From: Leptothermofonsia sp049200465
Lineage (GTDB): Bacteria; Cyanobacteriota; Cyanobacteriia; Leptolyngbyales; Leptolyngbyaceae
Direction: 5' to 3'
Length of the DNA stretch: 64,000 nt
Assembly (NCBI RefSeq): GCF_049200465.1
Contig: NZ_CP120836.1
Location: forward strand, 620,001-684,000
The translations under genes were made by a program, and so were the position numbers. The first letter of the stretch is position 1; every line of letters begins with the position of its first letter. This document shows, piece after piece, positions 27,147-35,861 of the stretch. The notes beneath the pieces were generated by a model. It searched no databases and was not told the DNA's origin. It worked only from the letters and a program-made list of their open reading frames with translations.

Positions 27147-27848
27147 ATGCGATTTGACATTGTCACGCTATTTCCTGACTTCTTTACCTCTCCCCTCCAT
27201 TCAGGATTGTTGGGGAAAGCGCTGGCAAAAGGGATTGCCGAAGTCCATCTCACCAATCCCCGTGACTTTACAACCGACAGGCACCATCGGGTGGATGATG
27301 AACCCTATGGTGGGGGTGCAGGCATGCTGATAAAACCAGAACCCATCTTTGCTGCCGTAGAATCCCTGCCAGTGTTGCCCCGGCGGGAGGTGATTTTGAC
27401 AACCCCCCAGGGAGAAACGATGAACCAGCGAATGTTTCAAGAATTTGCAACTCAGCGGGACCAGTTAATTATCATCTGCGGTCACTACGAAGGGGTTGAT
27501 GAGCGAGTGCTCAATCTGGTGACCCGCGAAGTATCCCTGGGAGATTTTGTCCTCACTTGCGGCGAAATTCCAGCTCTGACCTTACTCAATGGCGTTATTC
27601 GGCTATTACCAGGAACCGTGGGCAAAGAAGAATCTCTTAAAGCCGAAAGTTTCGAGGAAGGCTTATTGGACTACCCCCAATACACCCGCCCACCCATTTT
27701 CCGGGGTTGGGCCGTGCCCGACGTGTTACTCTCCGGGAATCATGCCGAGATTGCCCGCTGGCGAAAGGCACAGCAAATTGAGCGAACTCGCGATCGCCGC
27801 CCAGATTTGTATGAGAAATGGATGAGAGGGGAGGGGGGAGCGGTGTGA
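27147..27848 (+). CDS. trmD: tRNA (guanine37-N1)-methyltransferase
   Basis: 233 residues from ATG 27147 (MRFDIVTLFPDFF); ATGs at 27141 and 27105 are in frame but add residues the family does not have. The trefoil-knot SAM site is visible as ICGHYEGVDERV and VSLGDFVLTCGEIPAL, and the tRNA-binding C-terminus as DVLLSGNHAEIARWR. It methylates G37 of tRNAs reading CNN codons and others, preventing frameshifts. The usual knot motif is LTGGE; here the first Gly is Cys (TGC), a one-base change from GGC. Confidence 0.93.
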   Translation: MRFDIVTLFPDFFTSPLHSGLLGKALAKGIAEVHLTNPRDFTTDRHHRVDDEPYGGGAGMLIKPEPIFAAVESLPVLPRREVILTTPQGETMNQRMFQEFATQRDQLIIICGHYEGVDERVLNLVTREVSLGDFVLTCGEIPALTLLNGVIRLLPGTVGKEESLKAESFEEGLLDYPQYTRPPIFRGWAVPDVLLSGNHAEIARWRKAQQIERTRDRRPDLYEKWMRGEGGAV

Positions 27849-27994
27849 TCCCGGTTGCTGACTTTGCTCCCCCTTCCCTGGCGGAGTTTTATTATCCAAA
27901 AATTTGTTAGATTTCAAGTCTGTCTGTTTTTCGCTGCCTAGAATGGGAGCAGCAAGGAGACACATGTGTTAGGACTCAGTTGTTGGGCAACATT

Positions 27995-28028
27995 TAGATC
28001 CTACTTATGGCTAGATCCTACTTATGGC
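27995..28028 (+). repeat. 17-bp tandem duplication over a start codon
   Basis: TAGATCCTACTTATGGC occurs at 27995-28011 and again at 28012-28028, perfectly. Each copy contains an ATG. The first ATG (28007) opens a 12-codon frame ending at TAA 28045; the second (28024) starts the DUF1517 protein. Confidence 0.9.
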
Positions 28029-29160
28029 AGTTATTAGCCGATTAAAACGCCTTTGCGCGATCGCTACAGGTGCTTTCGTGGCAGGCTCTGTCAATGTCCA
28101 CTTTTCTCCAGAAAGGATAGGACTGCACCTGGATGTTGGTTCAGAAGTTTACGCTCGTAGCAGTGGGGGGCGTAGTGGAGGGGGATCGTTTCGTTCTGCT
28201 CCCTCTCGCTCTTCGGGTTCTGGCCGCTCTTCTGGTTCTTATTCCGGTGGGGGTTCCTCCCCTCCCTCTTCCAATCGCAACCCCTCTTGGGAGTATCGCC
28301 CCTACCAGCGGCGGGGTGACTCCTACTACGACCCTTACTACGACAATCGGGGGCCTGTGATTTTGCCTGTACCGGCTGGGCCTCCCGTTTACAGCGATTC
28401 CTATCGAGGTTCAAACGATCGCACCATTCCTCCCAATGCTGCTCTTAATCGTTCTTCTGATAATGGCGATTGGCTGATTGTGGGGCTTTTACTTCTGGGT
28501 CTATCAGCACCTGTCATCATGGTTATCTTCTCAATGCTGAGGACACGAAGCGGTGGCACGGGGGGCCTGGGCAAGAACGCAGAGCAGGAGCTCGCTAACA
28601 ATACAGTGACCGTCAGCAAAATTCAGGTAGCACTGCTGGCTCAGGCACGTGACATCCAGACTGAGCTGACCAAACTCAGCCTGGAAATTGATACCAGCAC
28701 TTCCGAGGGTTTGCTGCAATTGCTTCAAGAATCGGCACTGGTGCTGTTGCGATCGCCCGAAAACTGGTCTCACACTTTAGGCACTTCAGAGACCGTTCAC
28801 AGTTTGACCCAGGCAGAGGCATTGTTCAACAAATTGGCGATCGCTGAGCGCAGTAAATTTAGCGTCGAAACCCTGACCAATGTGGGAGGGCAAATAAGCC
28901 GCAAAGAGTTTAAACCCGATCCAAATGAGGGACCTGCTTCCTACATTGTAGTGACCTTGTTAGTTGGAACGGCTCACGACCATCCCCTATTTGACGAAAT
29001 TCGGACAACGGAAGCCTTAAAGGAGGTGTTGGAAAAGCTGGCATCAATGCCATCTGAGTACTTGCTGGTGTTTGAGTTGCTCTGGAGTCCCCAGGAGGCA
29101 ACTGACAGCCTGACCTATGATGAGTTGCTGACTGAGTACTCGGATATGGTTCAGATTTAG
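28024..29160 (+). CDS. DUF1517 membrane protein
   Basis: 378 residues. An N-terminal hydrophobic/signal-like stretch (LCAIATGAFVAGSV) is followed by a Gly/Ser-rich linker (SGGRSGGGSFRSAPS), Tyr/Asp/Pro-rich YYDPYYDN, a membrane span (WLIVGLLLLGLSAPVIMVIF, about 149-168), and a helical C-terminal DUF1517 domain (VTVSKIQVALLAQARDIQ onward). The family is conserved in cyanobacteria and plastids with no firm function. It probably sits in the thylakoid or plasma membrane with the domain on one face. A truncated paralogue lies downstream at 29484. The start is within a 17-bp duplication. Confidence 0.85.
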   Translation: MAVISRLKRLCAIATGAFVAGSVNVHFSPERIGLHLDVGSEVYARSSGGRSGGGSFRSAPSRSSGSGRSSGSYSGGGSSPPSSNRNPSWEYRPYQRRGDSYYDPYYDNRGPVILPVPAGPPVYSDSYRGSNDRTIPPNAALNRSSDNGDWLIVGLLLLGLSAPVIMVIFSMLRTRSGGTGGLGKNAEQELANNTVTVSKIQVALLAQARDIQTELTKLSLEIDTSTSEGLLQLLQESALVLLRSPENWSHTLGTSETVHSLTQAEALFNKLAIAERSKFSVETLTNVGGQISRKEFKPDPNEGPASYIVVTLLVGTAHDHPLFDEIRTTEALKEVLEKLASMPSEYLLVFELLWSPQEATDSLTYDELLTEYSDMVQI

Positions 29161-29162
29161 GG

Positions 29163-29250
29163 CATTGCTGAAAAGCAGTATGAATCGAAGTAGAGCTTCA
29201 AAGTGAAGTTCTGAACGTATCACATCTACTTCATACTCAGTTCAGCAATG
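29163..29250. repeat. 88-bp imperfect palindrome between DUF1517 genes
   Basis: The ends CATTGCTGAA (29163-29172) and TTCAGCAATG (29241-29250) are perfect inverses. Inner blocks AGTATGAA/TTCATACT and GAAGTAG/CTACTTC also pair. It may be a small non-autonomous element or act as a terminator after the first DUF1517 gene. I find no second copy in the window. Confidence 0.65.
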
Positions 29251-29332
29251 TCAAACTGGCTCTCTTGAGGGTTTACTGATAAGTGAAGCTTATTGGTAAA
29301 ACAAAATCAATATTGCAAGATTTTGTTTGGGA

Positions 29333-29389
29333 TGAGAGAGTAGCTTACGCTACTCTCTCATTGGCAAGCCAGGCGAATTGCCAGGTTTA
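29333..29389. terminator. hairpin of repeat family C, copy 1
   Basis: TGAGAGAGTAGC (29333-29344) and GCTACTCTCTCA (29349-29360) form a perfect 12-bp stem with a TTAC loop, followed by TTGGCAAGCCAGGCGAATTG. A diverged copy is at 54479-54527. No T-run follows, so Rho-independent termination is not assured. Confidence 0.5.
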
Positions 29390-29483
29390 GCGATTGGAGG
29401 AGTGGATTGCCTGGGTACATTGAGTGGAAGGACTGAAATTCTAAAAACCCGCCCCTTTGGGGATCATACAGATTGAGGGTGTT

Positions 29484-30089
29484 ATGAACCAAGAATTGGA
29501 TGAAATTGATAATTTTGATGATTCCGAGTTAACGAATGATATCGTCACGGTCAGCAAGCTTCAGGTGGCACTACGAGCAAGGGCAAGAACCTTTCAAAGT
29601 AAACTTGAGCAGTTAACAGTTAGCGCCGACACCAGAAGCATTGAAGGGTTATTTGAGCTATTACAGAAAACAGCCTATTTGCTGCTCGAATACTCAGAAT
29701 TTTGGACCCATGTTCTTGCCAGTTCAGAGACGTTTGCCAGTCGTGAGACGGCGGCAGAATTATTCAATCATCTCTTTGTGCATGAGCGAGGCAAGGGCAA
29801 CACCAGATCCCAGGCTGAATTGAATGGTGCGGAGCTCTCACCCGTTGGTCTTGGCGACAACCACTTTTATGTAGTCGTTACACTCCTGTTGTGTACAGCC
29901 GATGATCAACCCTTGTTTGAAGAAATCTACTCAGCTTCATTACTGCGTGATGTATTGCAGGAAATTACGATGATGCGAGAAAGTTATCTGATGGCATTTG
30001 AGTTACTTTGGATCCCTCAGGGTTCGATGGAAAGCCTACAGGATGAAGATTTGGCCATGATTTATGGAGATATGGTGGCGATCGCCTGA
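29484..30089 (+). CDS. DUF1517-domain protein without membrane anchor
   Basis: 201 residues. The domain aligns with the C-terminal half of the upstream gene: NDIVTVSKLQVALRARARTF against NNTVTVSKIQVALLAQARDI, and AFELLWIPQGSMESLQDEDL against VFELLWSPQEATDSLTYDEL. The Gly/Ser linker and membrane span are absent, replaced by a short acidic N-terminus (MNQELDEIDNFDDSEL). It is most simply a tandem duplication that lost its anchor and is now soluble. ATG 29484 is chosen over TTG 29457. Function unknown. Confidence 0.8.
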   Translation: MNQELDEIDNFDDSELTNDIVTVSKLQVALRARARTFQSKLEQLTVSADTRSIEGLFELLQKTAYLLLEYSEFWTHVLASSETFASRETAAELFNHLFVHERGKGNTRSQAELNGAELSPVGLGDNHFYVVVTLLLCTADDQPLFEEIYSASLLRDVLQEITMMRESYLMAFELLWIPQGSMESLQDEDLAMIYGDMVAIA

Positions 30090-30226
30090 AGCCAGCCACA
30101 TTCTTGAACGCCACTTCGCAGTATAGTATTCAGGAGTGAGAAGGGGAAAGGAGTTCACTTATCCATCCCTTTACCCCGTCGCCTGTTACTGAAACCTCAC
30201 TACCACTCAACAACTAACTCCTTCCA

Positions 30227-30748
30227 ATGAACATCCGCATTGGCAACGGTTACGATATCCACCGTCTGGTTCCAGAGCGTCCACTGATTTTAGGTGGGGT
30301 GAAAATTGATCACGAGCTGGGATTACTGGGCCACAGTGATGCTGATGTTCTCACCCATGCCATTATGGATGCGATGTTGGGTGCGCTCAGTTTAGGGGAT
30401 ATCGGGCATTACTTTCCCCCCTCAGATCCGCAGTGGAAAGACGCAGATAGCTTGAAGCTGCTAGCTCAGGTAGATCAATTGATTCAAGACAAGGGCTGGA
30501 AGATTGGCAACATCGATTCAGTGATTGTGGCAGAGCGCCCCAAATTGAAGCCCCACATCCCGGCCATGCGCGATCGCCTTTCTGCCATCCTCAACCTCCA
30601 ATTTAACCAGATTGGCATCAAAGCAACCACGAATGAAAAATTAGATGCCATTGGACGAGAAGAAGGAATTGCTGCCTATGCTGTTGTTTTGCTAGTAGAT
30701 CAAAACAAAAGTTTTGAAGGGGGTGGAGGGGGTGAAAGCCCCTTCTGA
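30227..30748 (+). CDS. ispF: 2-C-methyl-D-erythritol 2,4-cyclodiphosphate synthase
   Basis: 173 residues. Motifs are the N-terminal RIGNGYDIHRL (metal-binding Asp-x-His), LLGHSDADVLTHAIMDAMLG, IGHYFPPSD, and C-terminal GIKATTNEKLDAIGREEGIAAYAVVLL. It converts CDP-ME-2-phosphate to MEcPP in the plastid-type isoprenoid pathway. The family normally ends a few residues after AYAVVLL. Here the frame continues for 17 codons (VDQNKSFEGGGGGESPF) that belong to a dispersed repeat starting at 30694. The enzyme core is complete, so activity is probably unaffected. Confidence 0.94.
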   Translation: MNIRIGNGYDIHRLVPERPLILGGVKIDHELGLLGHSDADVLTHAIMDAMLGALSLGDIGHYFPPSDPQWKDADSLKLLAQVDQLIQDKGWKIGNIDSVIVAERPKLKPHIPAMRDRLSAILNLQFNQIGIKATTNEKLDAIGREEGIAAYAVVLLVDQNKSFEGGGGGESPF

Positions 30749-30873
30749 GGGCGAAGCCACCACTCCCCCATATTGCAAAATTTATGACAATACTAGTAGT
30801 CTGCCAAGCAGATTTTGAAGGATTTGCAATCCTTCAAAACCCCGTAAATTGGTTTTTCTGAGTTTAGATAACC
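30694..30873. repeat. dispersed repeat family B, copy 1, overlapping the ispF 3' end
   Basis: It shares AGTAGATCAAAACAAAAG and the following ~160 bases with copy 2 at 52133-52314. It has two hairpin-rich parts: a G/C-rich arm with GGGGGTGAAAGCCCC and TTTTGAAGGAT...ATCCTTCAAAA near 30812-30838. The far end is approximate. Confidence 0.75.
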
Positions 30874-30957
30874 AGGCAGAGTTCCTTGGGTGAACCACTG
30901 GTTGGGAAATAGGGAGTCAGGAGCGGGGTGTACGGGTGTGGGGATTATCCTGGATCC

Positions 30958-31953
30958 TCAGTCCCGAATTGACCCATCGGGCATTGTGGCTCCCTGCAAG
31001 TTTGCTCCAGCCAGATTGGCGCTACTCAGTTCTGCCTTTGCCAGGTTAGCTTCGGCCAGGTTGGCTTCGCGTAAATCGGCTCGCCCCAGGTAGGCGTCAA
31101 TCAGTGTAGCTCCCGTCAGGTCTGTTTGCCGCAGGTCTGCCCGGCTCAGGTCTGAGCGATTCAGCCGTACCCGTTTGAGGATTGCCTGGGTCAGGGTCGC
31201 TTTGTTGAGAATGGCAGCGGTCAGGTTTGCCCCAGAGAGAGTAGCGGCTGCCAGGTTGGCTTCGGTCAGGTTTGCCCGTTCTAGTTTGGCATCAATCAGG
31301 TGGGCCTGTCTCAGGTGGGCCTCAGTTAGTACAGCGTCAGTCAGAAAAACGCCTTTCATGAAAGCTCCGGTCAGATTTGCACCAGTCAAATTCGCTTCTC
31401 GCAGGCTGGCTTCGCTCAAATTGGCACCGCGCAGATCGGCTTTGGTCAGGTCGGCTCCAGTCAGGTTCGCACCGCGCAGGTCAGCTTTTCGCAGGTCTGT
31501 ACCGCGCAGGTTTGCCCTATCGTAGCAGCGTTTTTCGAAGCGCAGGTTGGCACCGCGTAAGCAGGCACTGCGCAGGTTAGCTCCGCTCAAGTTCACGCTT
31601 CTTAAATCAGCCGTAATCAGGTTGGCATCCAACAGATTTGCCAGAGTGATATCAGCCCCGCGCAGGTCGGCGCCATACAGGTTTGCCCCATGCAGGTCGG
31701 CATCCCGCAGATTGGCGTTTAGTAAATCTGCCTGACTCAGGTTTGCACCGCATAGCCTGGTACCCATCAGGTTGGCTTTGCTCAGGTTTGCCCGATTGAG
31801 GTAGGCAAAGATCAGGCTGGCATTCGCCAGGTCTGCCCCTGTCAGGTCTGCCCCAATCAGGTCTGCACCGCTTAAGTCGGCACTGCTGAGGTTGACTCCT
31901 CGAAAATCGATTTCCCCTGCCTGGTAGCGCTGCAATAACTCACTTGCTTCCAT
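30958..31953 (-). CDS. pentapeptide repeat protein
   Basis: 331 residues, almost entirely A(D/N)LxX pentapeptides (GVNLSSADLSGADLIGADL and so on) giving a right-handed quadrilateral beta helix of about 60 repeats. A short N-terminal leader (MEASELLQRYQAGEIDFRG) is typical of cyanobacterial members. One repeat is interrupted by FEKRCYDRANLRG near the middle. No other domain is present and no membrane span is seen. Function is unknown; related proteins range from gyrase protection to luminal proteins. It lies about 90 nt downstream of the cyclase gene on the same strand. Confidence 0.9.
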   Translation of the reverse strand: MEASELLQRYQAGEIDFRGVNLSSADLSGADLIGADLTGADLANASLIFAYLNRANLSKANLMGTRLCGANLSQADLLNANLRDADLHGANLYGADLRGADITLANLLDANLITADLRSVNLSGANLRSACLRGANLRFEKRCYDRANLRGTDLRKADLRGANLTGADLTKADLRGANLSEASLREANLTGANLTGAFMKGVFLTDAVLTEAHLRQAHLIDAKLERANLTEANLAAATLSGANLTAAILNKATLTQAILKRVRLNRSDLSRADLRQTDLTGATLIDAYLGRADLREANLAEANLAKAELSSANLAGANLQGATMPDGSIRD

Positions 31954-32042
31954 GCGTTATCTCAATTAACCGCCTGCATAATGCTGAGTCTGGGTTTGGA
32001 TGATCGATTTTTGCGGGGCAAAAACGCTTTCCTCCAAGAAGT

Positions 32043-34328
32043 TTACTCGGTAGCTCCCTGGTTTGCTTTTTCTGAATGTTGTTCAGTTGGCGGTTGGATC
32101 AGAAGCTGACACGTAAGCTCATCCTCATCGCTGGCGTGGGCAATTTCCAGAGTAGTTTCTTCAAAATCATCAAGGCTGATCCGGGTTTCTTCCGTGGGAT
32201 TATCGATTTCCTGATTGGAACTTCGGTACAGGTAGAGGGAACGGAGACAGCGAATGACAGCGGTTGCAGTTTCAACATTTTCCTCTGGCTCTCTCAACCG
32301 CCGGGCTGTGCCATACAGGAGGGCTTCCAGTTCGGTATAGAATTTGCAATTTTTGATGACTTGCCGCATCAACCCATCGAGTTCGTGCATTTTGAGGTTG
32401 AGCCAATCCTGGTTGCTATAGCCAAAGTCACCGTGCAGGGCAGAGAAGAGGAGGATCTTTGCCCGTAGCGGGTTGGCATACTTCATAATTCCCAGGCGAT
32501 AGTCAAACAGGCTGGTGAAGGTCTTTTGGGGATTGTCAAATGGGGTTTCTATGGTGGCAGGATCGATGGGAGGAGTGGCATCTTCAGGCGTTTCGAGGTC
32601 TTCAGTTTCTTTGGGATGAGAAGTTGCTCCCACTTCAGCAACTGGTGTGGGGGCAACTTCTGGTTGAGAACTGGTGGATGCTGGTGGTGCTTCAGGCTCA
32701 GGTTCTGGTTCGTGATAATCGGGGTAGAGTCTACCCATTTGCCTGACGATAGTGCGTGCGATCGCAGCATACTCTTCCCGCTTGTTGAGGGATTGGGCTA
32801 CGGCATTGAGGGCCAGTTCTAGCTGTTCCCGTGTGTGGGTTAGCTGGTAGAGTTCTTGCAGCAAAGTCCTCAAGTCAACGCGTTGAAGCGCGATCGAGTC
32901 ACTTTCCCACCGCCGCCGACAGACGTAGAGAATGAGTTTCTTCATCCGGCTGGAGTTGGGGTCCTGTTCCAGTTGGGCGGCAATTTGGTGGTAGGGGTCG
33001 TCTACCCTCGATTCTGGTCTCGATTCGGTTGCCGCATCGGTGGCAAGGAGTGCGGTTTCATCCAGGGAGGTGGGTGGAGGTTGGTTGGCCTGGGTTTGAT
33101 CTGCTGTTGCAGAGGTGGCGTAAAGTTGCTGGAATTTGCTGGCGATCGCGTTGCCAACCAGGGTATATTCTCCCTGTTTACTGAGGGTTTGAATGAACTC
33201 GTTCAGAGTCGTCCGCAAAAGTTCGGGCCTGGGGAGCCGTTGGTGAAGTTCGGCAACCAGATCGGGTAGATGGAGGTTGTCTAGCTGGTTTGGGTCGTTT
33301 TCCCAACGCTTACGGCAGACGTAATAAATCAATTTTTTAATTCGTAGCAAATTTCCCGTCTGTTCCAGTTCACGGGCGACCCTCTCATAGAGGGGGTTTG
33401 GGTTGCTGGCAACAGGAGTGAGGGGGGCGATCGCATCCGTAACAGGTTGCGAGGCAGAGTGACCAAACTGCGCCTGCTGCTGGAGATTGAAGCAGAGCTT
33501 ACTAAGCTCTTCTACAACGATGCTGGCAACCAGGGAATACTCGGCAGGCTTACTCAACGTTTTAACTGCTGCTTCTAAAGCTTGCTGCAATCGCTCTGGT
33601 GTGGGAGCAAGCCGGAGCAATTCATTCAACAACTCTCTCAAATCAATCCTGGCTAGCTGATTTGCATCCCCTTCCCAAGTGTTCTTGCAGACGTAAACCA
33701 GGAGTTTCTTGATGCGGGTGAAATTTCGGTTTTGTTCCAGACTGCGAATGGTTTCGATATAGGGATCGGCAGATTCCGCCGTTGGATCCAGAATGATCTT
33801 ATAGGTTGGGACGACCTCACGAATGTTTTTCAGTTCCTGGGGGCCGAGATAACGAGTCTCCAACTGCATTCCAGCCTTCACGACATCGTAAACCGTTTGG
33901 GAAATGCAGATTCCCCCCGGTTCTGCCAGGGTTTGCAGTCGAGCGGCGATATTGACGCCATTGCCCATCACATCCGTTTCATTAATAAAAATGTCTGCCA
34001 GATGAATTCCAATGCGATGCTGGAGTGAATCCTGCGGAGGACGGTTGGCAGCCTTTTCAATCAATCGTTTCTGGATTTCAATGGCATATTCAACGGCTTT
34101 GACCGCGCTGATGAAGCACATCAGCAAGCCATCTCCAGTAGATTTGAGTACGCGACCCTCGTATTCATCGCAGACCTGTTTCATCAATTTCAGATCTCGC
34201 CGAATCAGGTCTAAGGTATGGTCTTCATCCACTGACATCCTGGCACTAAAGCCAACGCAATCCGTAAACACAACTGTTGCCAGTGTACGGTGTCCCTTCA
34301 ATTCTGATGTCAGTAGGTCATTTTCCAT
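32043..34328 (-). CDS. class III adenylate cyclase with three copies of an unfamiliar ~92-residue repeat
   Basis: 761 residues. The N-terminal cyclase domain (1-185) has metal Asp D23 (VFTDCVGFS) and D66 (KSTGDGLL), K62 before it as adenine-recognition candidate, and transition-state N126/R130 in NGVNIAARL. All key residues are therefore present and ATP is the likely substrate. Three repeats follow at about 187-279, 312-403 and 443-535. Each has RIKKLxxYVC or RMKKLILYVC, W..D...L, a Leu-rich middle, and LSK..EY or LNK..EY, joined by Pro/Glu/Thr-rich linkers. A further helical C-terminal domain (FDYRLGIMKYANPLRAK onward) ends the protein. No membrane span is seen. I do not recognise the repeat; it may bind a partner or regulate dimerisation. 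Confidence 0.85.
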   Translation of the reverse strand: MENDLLTSELKGHRTLATVVFTDCVGFSARMSVDEDHTLDLIRRDLKLMKQVCDEYEGRVLKSTGDGLLMCFISAVKAVEYAIEIQKRLIEKAANRPPQDSLQHRIGIHLADIFINETDVMGNGVNIAARLQTLAEPGGICISQTVYDVVKAGMQLETRYLGPQELKNIREVVPTYKIILDPTAESADPYIETIRSLEQNRNFTRIKKLLVYVCKNTWEGDANQLARIDLRELLNELLRLAPTPERLQQALEAAVKTLSKPAEYSLVASIVVEELSKLCFNLQQQAQFGHSASQPVTDAIAPLTPVASNPNPLYERVARELEQTGNLLRIKKLIYYVCRKRWENDPNQLDNLHLPDLVAELHQRLPRPELLRTTLNEFIQTLSKQGEYTLVGNAIASKFQQLYATSATADQTQANQPPPTSLDETALLATDAATESRPESRVDDPYHQIAAQLEQDPNSSRMKKLILYVCRRRWESDSIALQRVDLRTLLQELYQLTHTREQLELALNAVAQSLNKREEYAAIARTIVRQMGRLYPDYHEPEPEPEAPPASTSSQPEVAPTPVAEVGATSHPKETEDLETPEDATPPIDPATIETPFDNPQKTFTSLFDYRLGIMKYANPLRAKILLFSALHGDFGYSNQDWLNLKMHELDGLMRQVIKNCKFYTELEALLYGTARRLREPEENVETATAVIRCLRSLYLYRSSNQEIDNPTEETRISLDDFEETTLEIAHASDEDELTCQLLIQPPTEQHSEKANQGATE

Positions 34329-34588
34329 TGGGTTTTACTGGCAAACAGAGTTCACGTCACTTGGAGATGCGCTTCTCTTTGGCCTTTTCCCCCTCACATT
34401 CTCTCCTGCTTATAAAAGGTGCAAATGATAAAGCTTTAAGGGGGCGGTACTCTTCCAATAGGGTTCCCTCATGTGTCAAGTTTTGCACGGTTCAGGGAAA
34501 TTGGGGAGGAGGGAAGGGTTGGGTAGAGGAAAGAGGAAGGAGGAAAGAGGAAAGTAACAACTAGCAACTAATAGCTTCCTTTCACGCC
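34329..34588. other. intergenic, purine-rich in part
   Basis: The stretch ~34500-34560 is nearly all A/G (GGAAAGAGGAAGGAGG type units), the complement style of the pyrimidine tracts elsewhere. No gene. Confidence 0.5.
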
Positions 34589-35305
34589 TCATTTGCTAAT
34601 CTGCAATAGGGTTTTCGTGCTTTCAATGATCAGTGAGACCGCACTAATTAGAATGAGTCCGGCGACAAAGAGGCTAATGGCTCCATCAGCCCAGAGCCAG
34701 TGGAGGGTCGCGATCGCGATCGCCGCCACTACAACTCCAATGGAACTGACGGTATCTGCCAGAACATGCAGAAAGGCAGCTTTTAAGTTCAGGTCGTGGG
34801 CACTGCCACGATGCAACAGGGCAACATTTACGCCGTTGACCGCGGTGCCCGCACAGGCGGTGAGCAGCATGGGCACACTGGCGATTTCATTGGGGGGGAA
34901 CTGGAGATGCTGGAGCGCTTCCCACCCGATCCAGGTGGCCATCACAACCAGTGCTATGCCGTTAATGAGAGCAGCGGCAGTTTCCAGATGGGGGTTACCA
35001 CTCAGCCGTGATTTGGGTAGTTGGGCAATCCAGGTTGCCAGTAGAGCCAGGACTAGTGCCAGACTATCGGATGCCATGTGGCCTGACTCTGCAATCAGGG
35101 CCAGACTATGACTCATCCACCCCATGCCAAACTCTGCCAGGGCAAAAGTGCCGATTAACAGGATCGCGATCGCCAGTTGGGCCTGCTTGACTTTTGGATC
35201 AATGGAGCCATTTGTGAACTGGGAATGATAGCAATCGGCAGAGTGGTGGTGCATTGAAGGGAAATGTTCGTTCGATGGACAGGACAGCGGAAAACAGGGA
35301 GCCAT
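34589..35305 (-). CDS. cation diffusion facilitator family transporter
   Basis: 238 residues; ATG 35254 (MHHHSADCYHS) is an equally plausible start. Six membrane spans are visible. The two HxxxD zinc sites are AESGHMASDSLALV in the second helix and HVLADTVSSIGV in the fifth. The His-rich N-terminus (MHHHSADCYH) probably binds metal. The protein ends right after the sixth helix (STKTLLQISK), so the cytoplasmic C-terminal domain of classical CDF proteins is missing. It likely exports Zn2+ or a similar cation using the proton gradient. It is codirectional with cynS, 78 nt downstream of it. Confidence 0.85.
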   Translation of the reverse strand: MAPCFPLSCPSNEHFPSMHHHSADCYHSQFTNGSIDPKVKQAQLAIAILLIGTFALAEFGMGWMSHSLALIAESGHMASDSLALVLALLATWIAQLPKSRLSGNPHLETAAALINGIALVVMATWIGWEALQHLQFPPNEIASVPMLLTACAGTAVNGVNVALLHRGSAHDLNLKAAFLHVLADTVSSIGVVVAAIAIATLHWLWADGAISLFVAGLILISAVSLIIESTKTLLQISK

Positions 35306-35383
35306 TGCCCTCGGACAATTCTACTCCCTGCTGACGTTGCGTTCGATTTAATTGTGCCCGTTATTGAGCTTTTGACTACTGTC

Positions 35384-35833
35384 CTACCATTTCTTGTAAG
35401 GTAAGAATTTGCCGTTCATAATGACCTTAACGCGATCGCCTTTTGGATCTTCAACCTTTTCGATGTCCAGGGTGAAGTCGATCGCGCTCATAATGCCATC
35501 ACCAAATTTTTCCTGAATCACATCTTTCATCGGCATACCGTAGACCTGCATGATTTCATAAAAGCGGTAGATGAGCGGATCGGTTGGGACAACCGGGCCC
35601 AGCCCCTTAGTCGGGTAGACCGTCAGTTCGGATGCCAGGTCGGTCGGTAATCCCAACGCCTCCAGAATTTTGGTCGCTTCCTCTTCAGATGCGGTTGACT
35701 GGCGGTAAAACACCGATGCAATCCAGACTTCATCCCGTCCAACAGTTTTTTCCAGATCGGCAAAGGTCATACCTTTCGATTTCTTGGCATCCAATAGTTT
35801 CTGGGTAATGACGGGAATCTCAACGTTTGACAT
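35384..35833 (-). CDS. cynS: cyanase
   Basis: 149 residues from ATG 35833. AGGAG lies 7 nt upstream, so the in-frame ATG at 35854 is rejected. The helical N-terminal domain (QKLLDAKKSKGMTFADLEKT) and the C-terminal catalytic segment are intact: Arg in PLIYRFYEIMQVYG, Glu in VIQEKFGDG and Ser in IMSAIDF. Cyanase forms a decamer and converts cyanate and bicarbonate to ammonia and CO2. It is the last gene of cynA-cynB-cynD-cynS and the only fully intact one besides cynB. If the operon promoter has been lost with the cynA 5' end, expression would depend on a new promoter. Confidence 0.95.
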   Translation of the reverse strand: MSNVEIPVITQKLLDAKKSKGMTFADLEKTVGRDEVWIASVFYRQSTASEEEATKILEALGLPTDLASELTVYPTKGLGPVVPTDPLIYRFYEIMQVYGMPMKDVIQEKFGDGIMSAIDFTLDIEKVEDPKGDRVKVIMNGKFLPYKKW

Positions 35834-35861
35834 CGTTCGCTCCTTTTCACACATTGGGGGA

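Noticed and set aside
31175..31525. Arg/Ala-rich + strand frame opposite the pentapeptide gene
   Set aside because: The periodic sequence of the pentapeptide repeats leaves the opposite frame open; no protein-like features.
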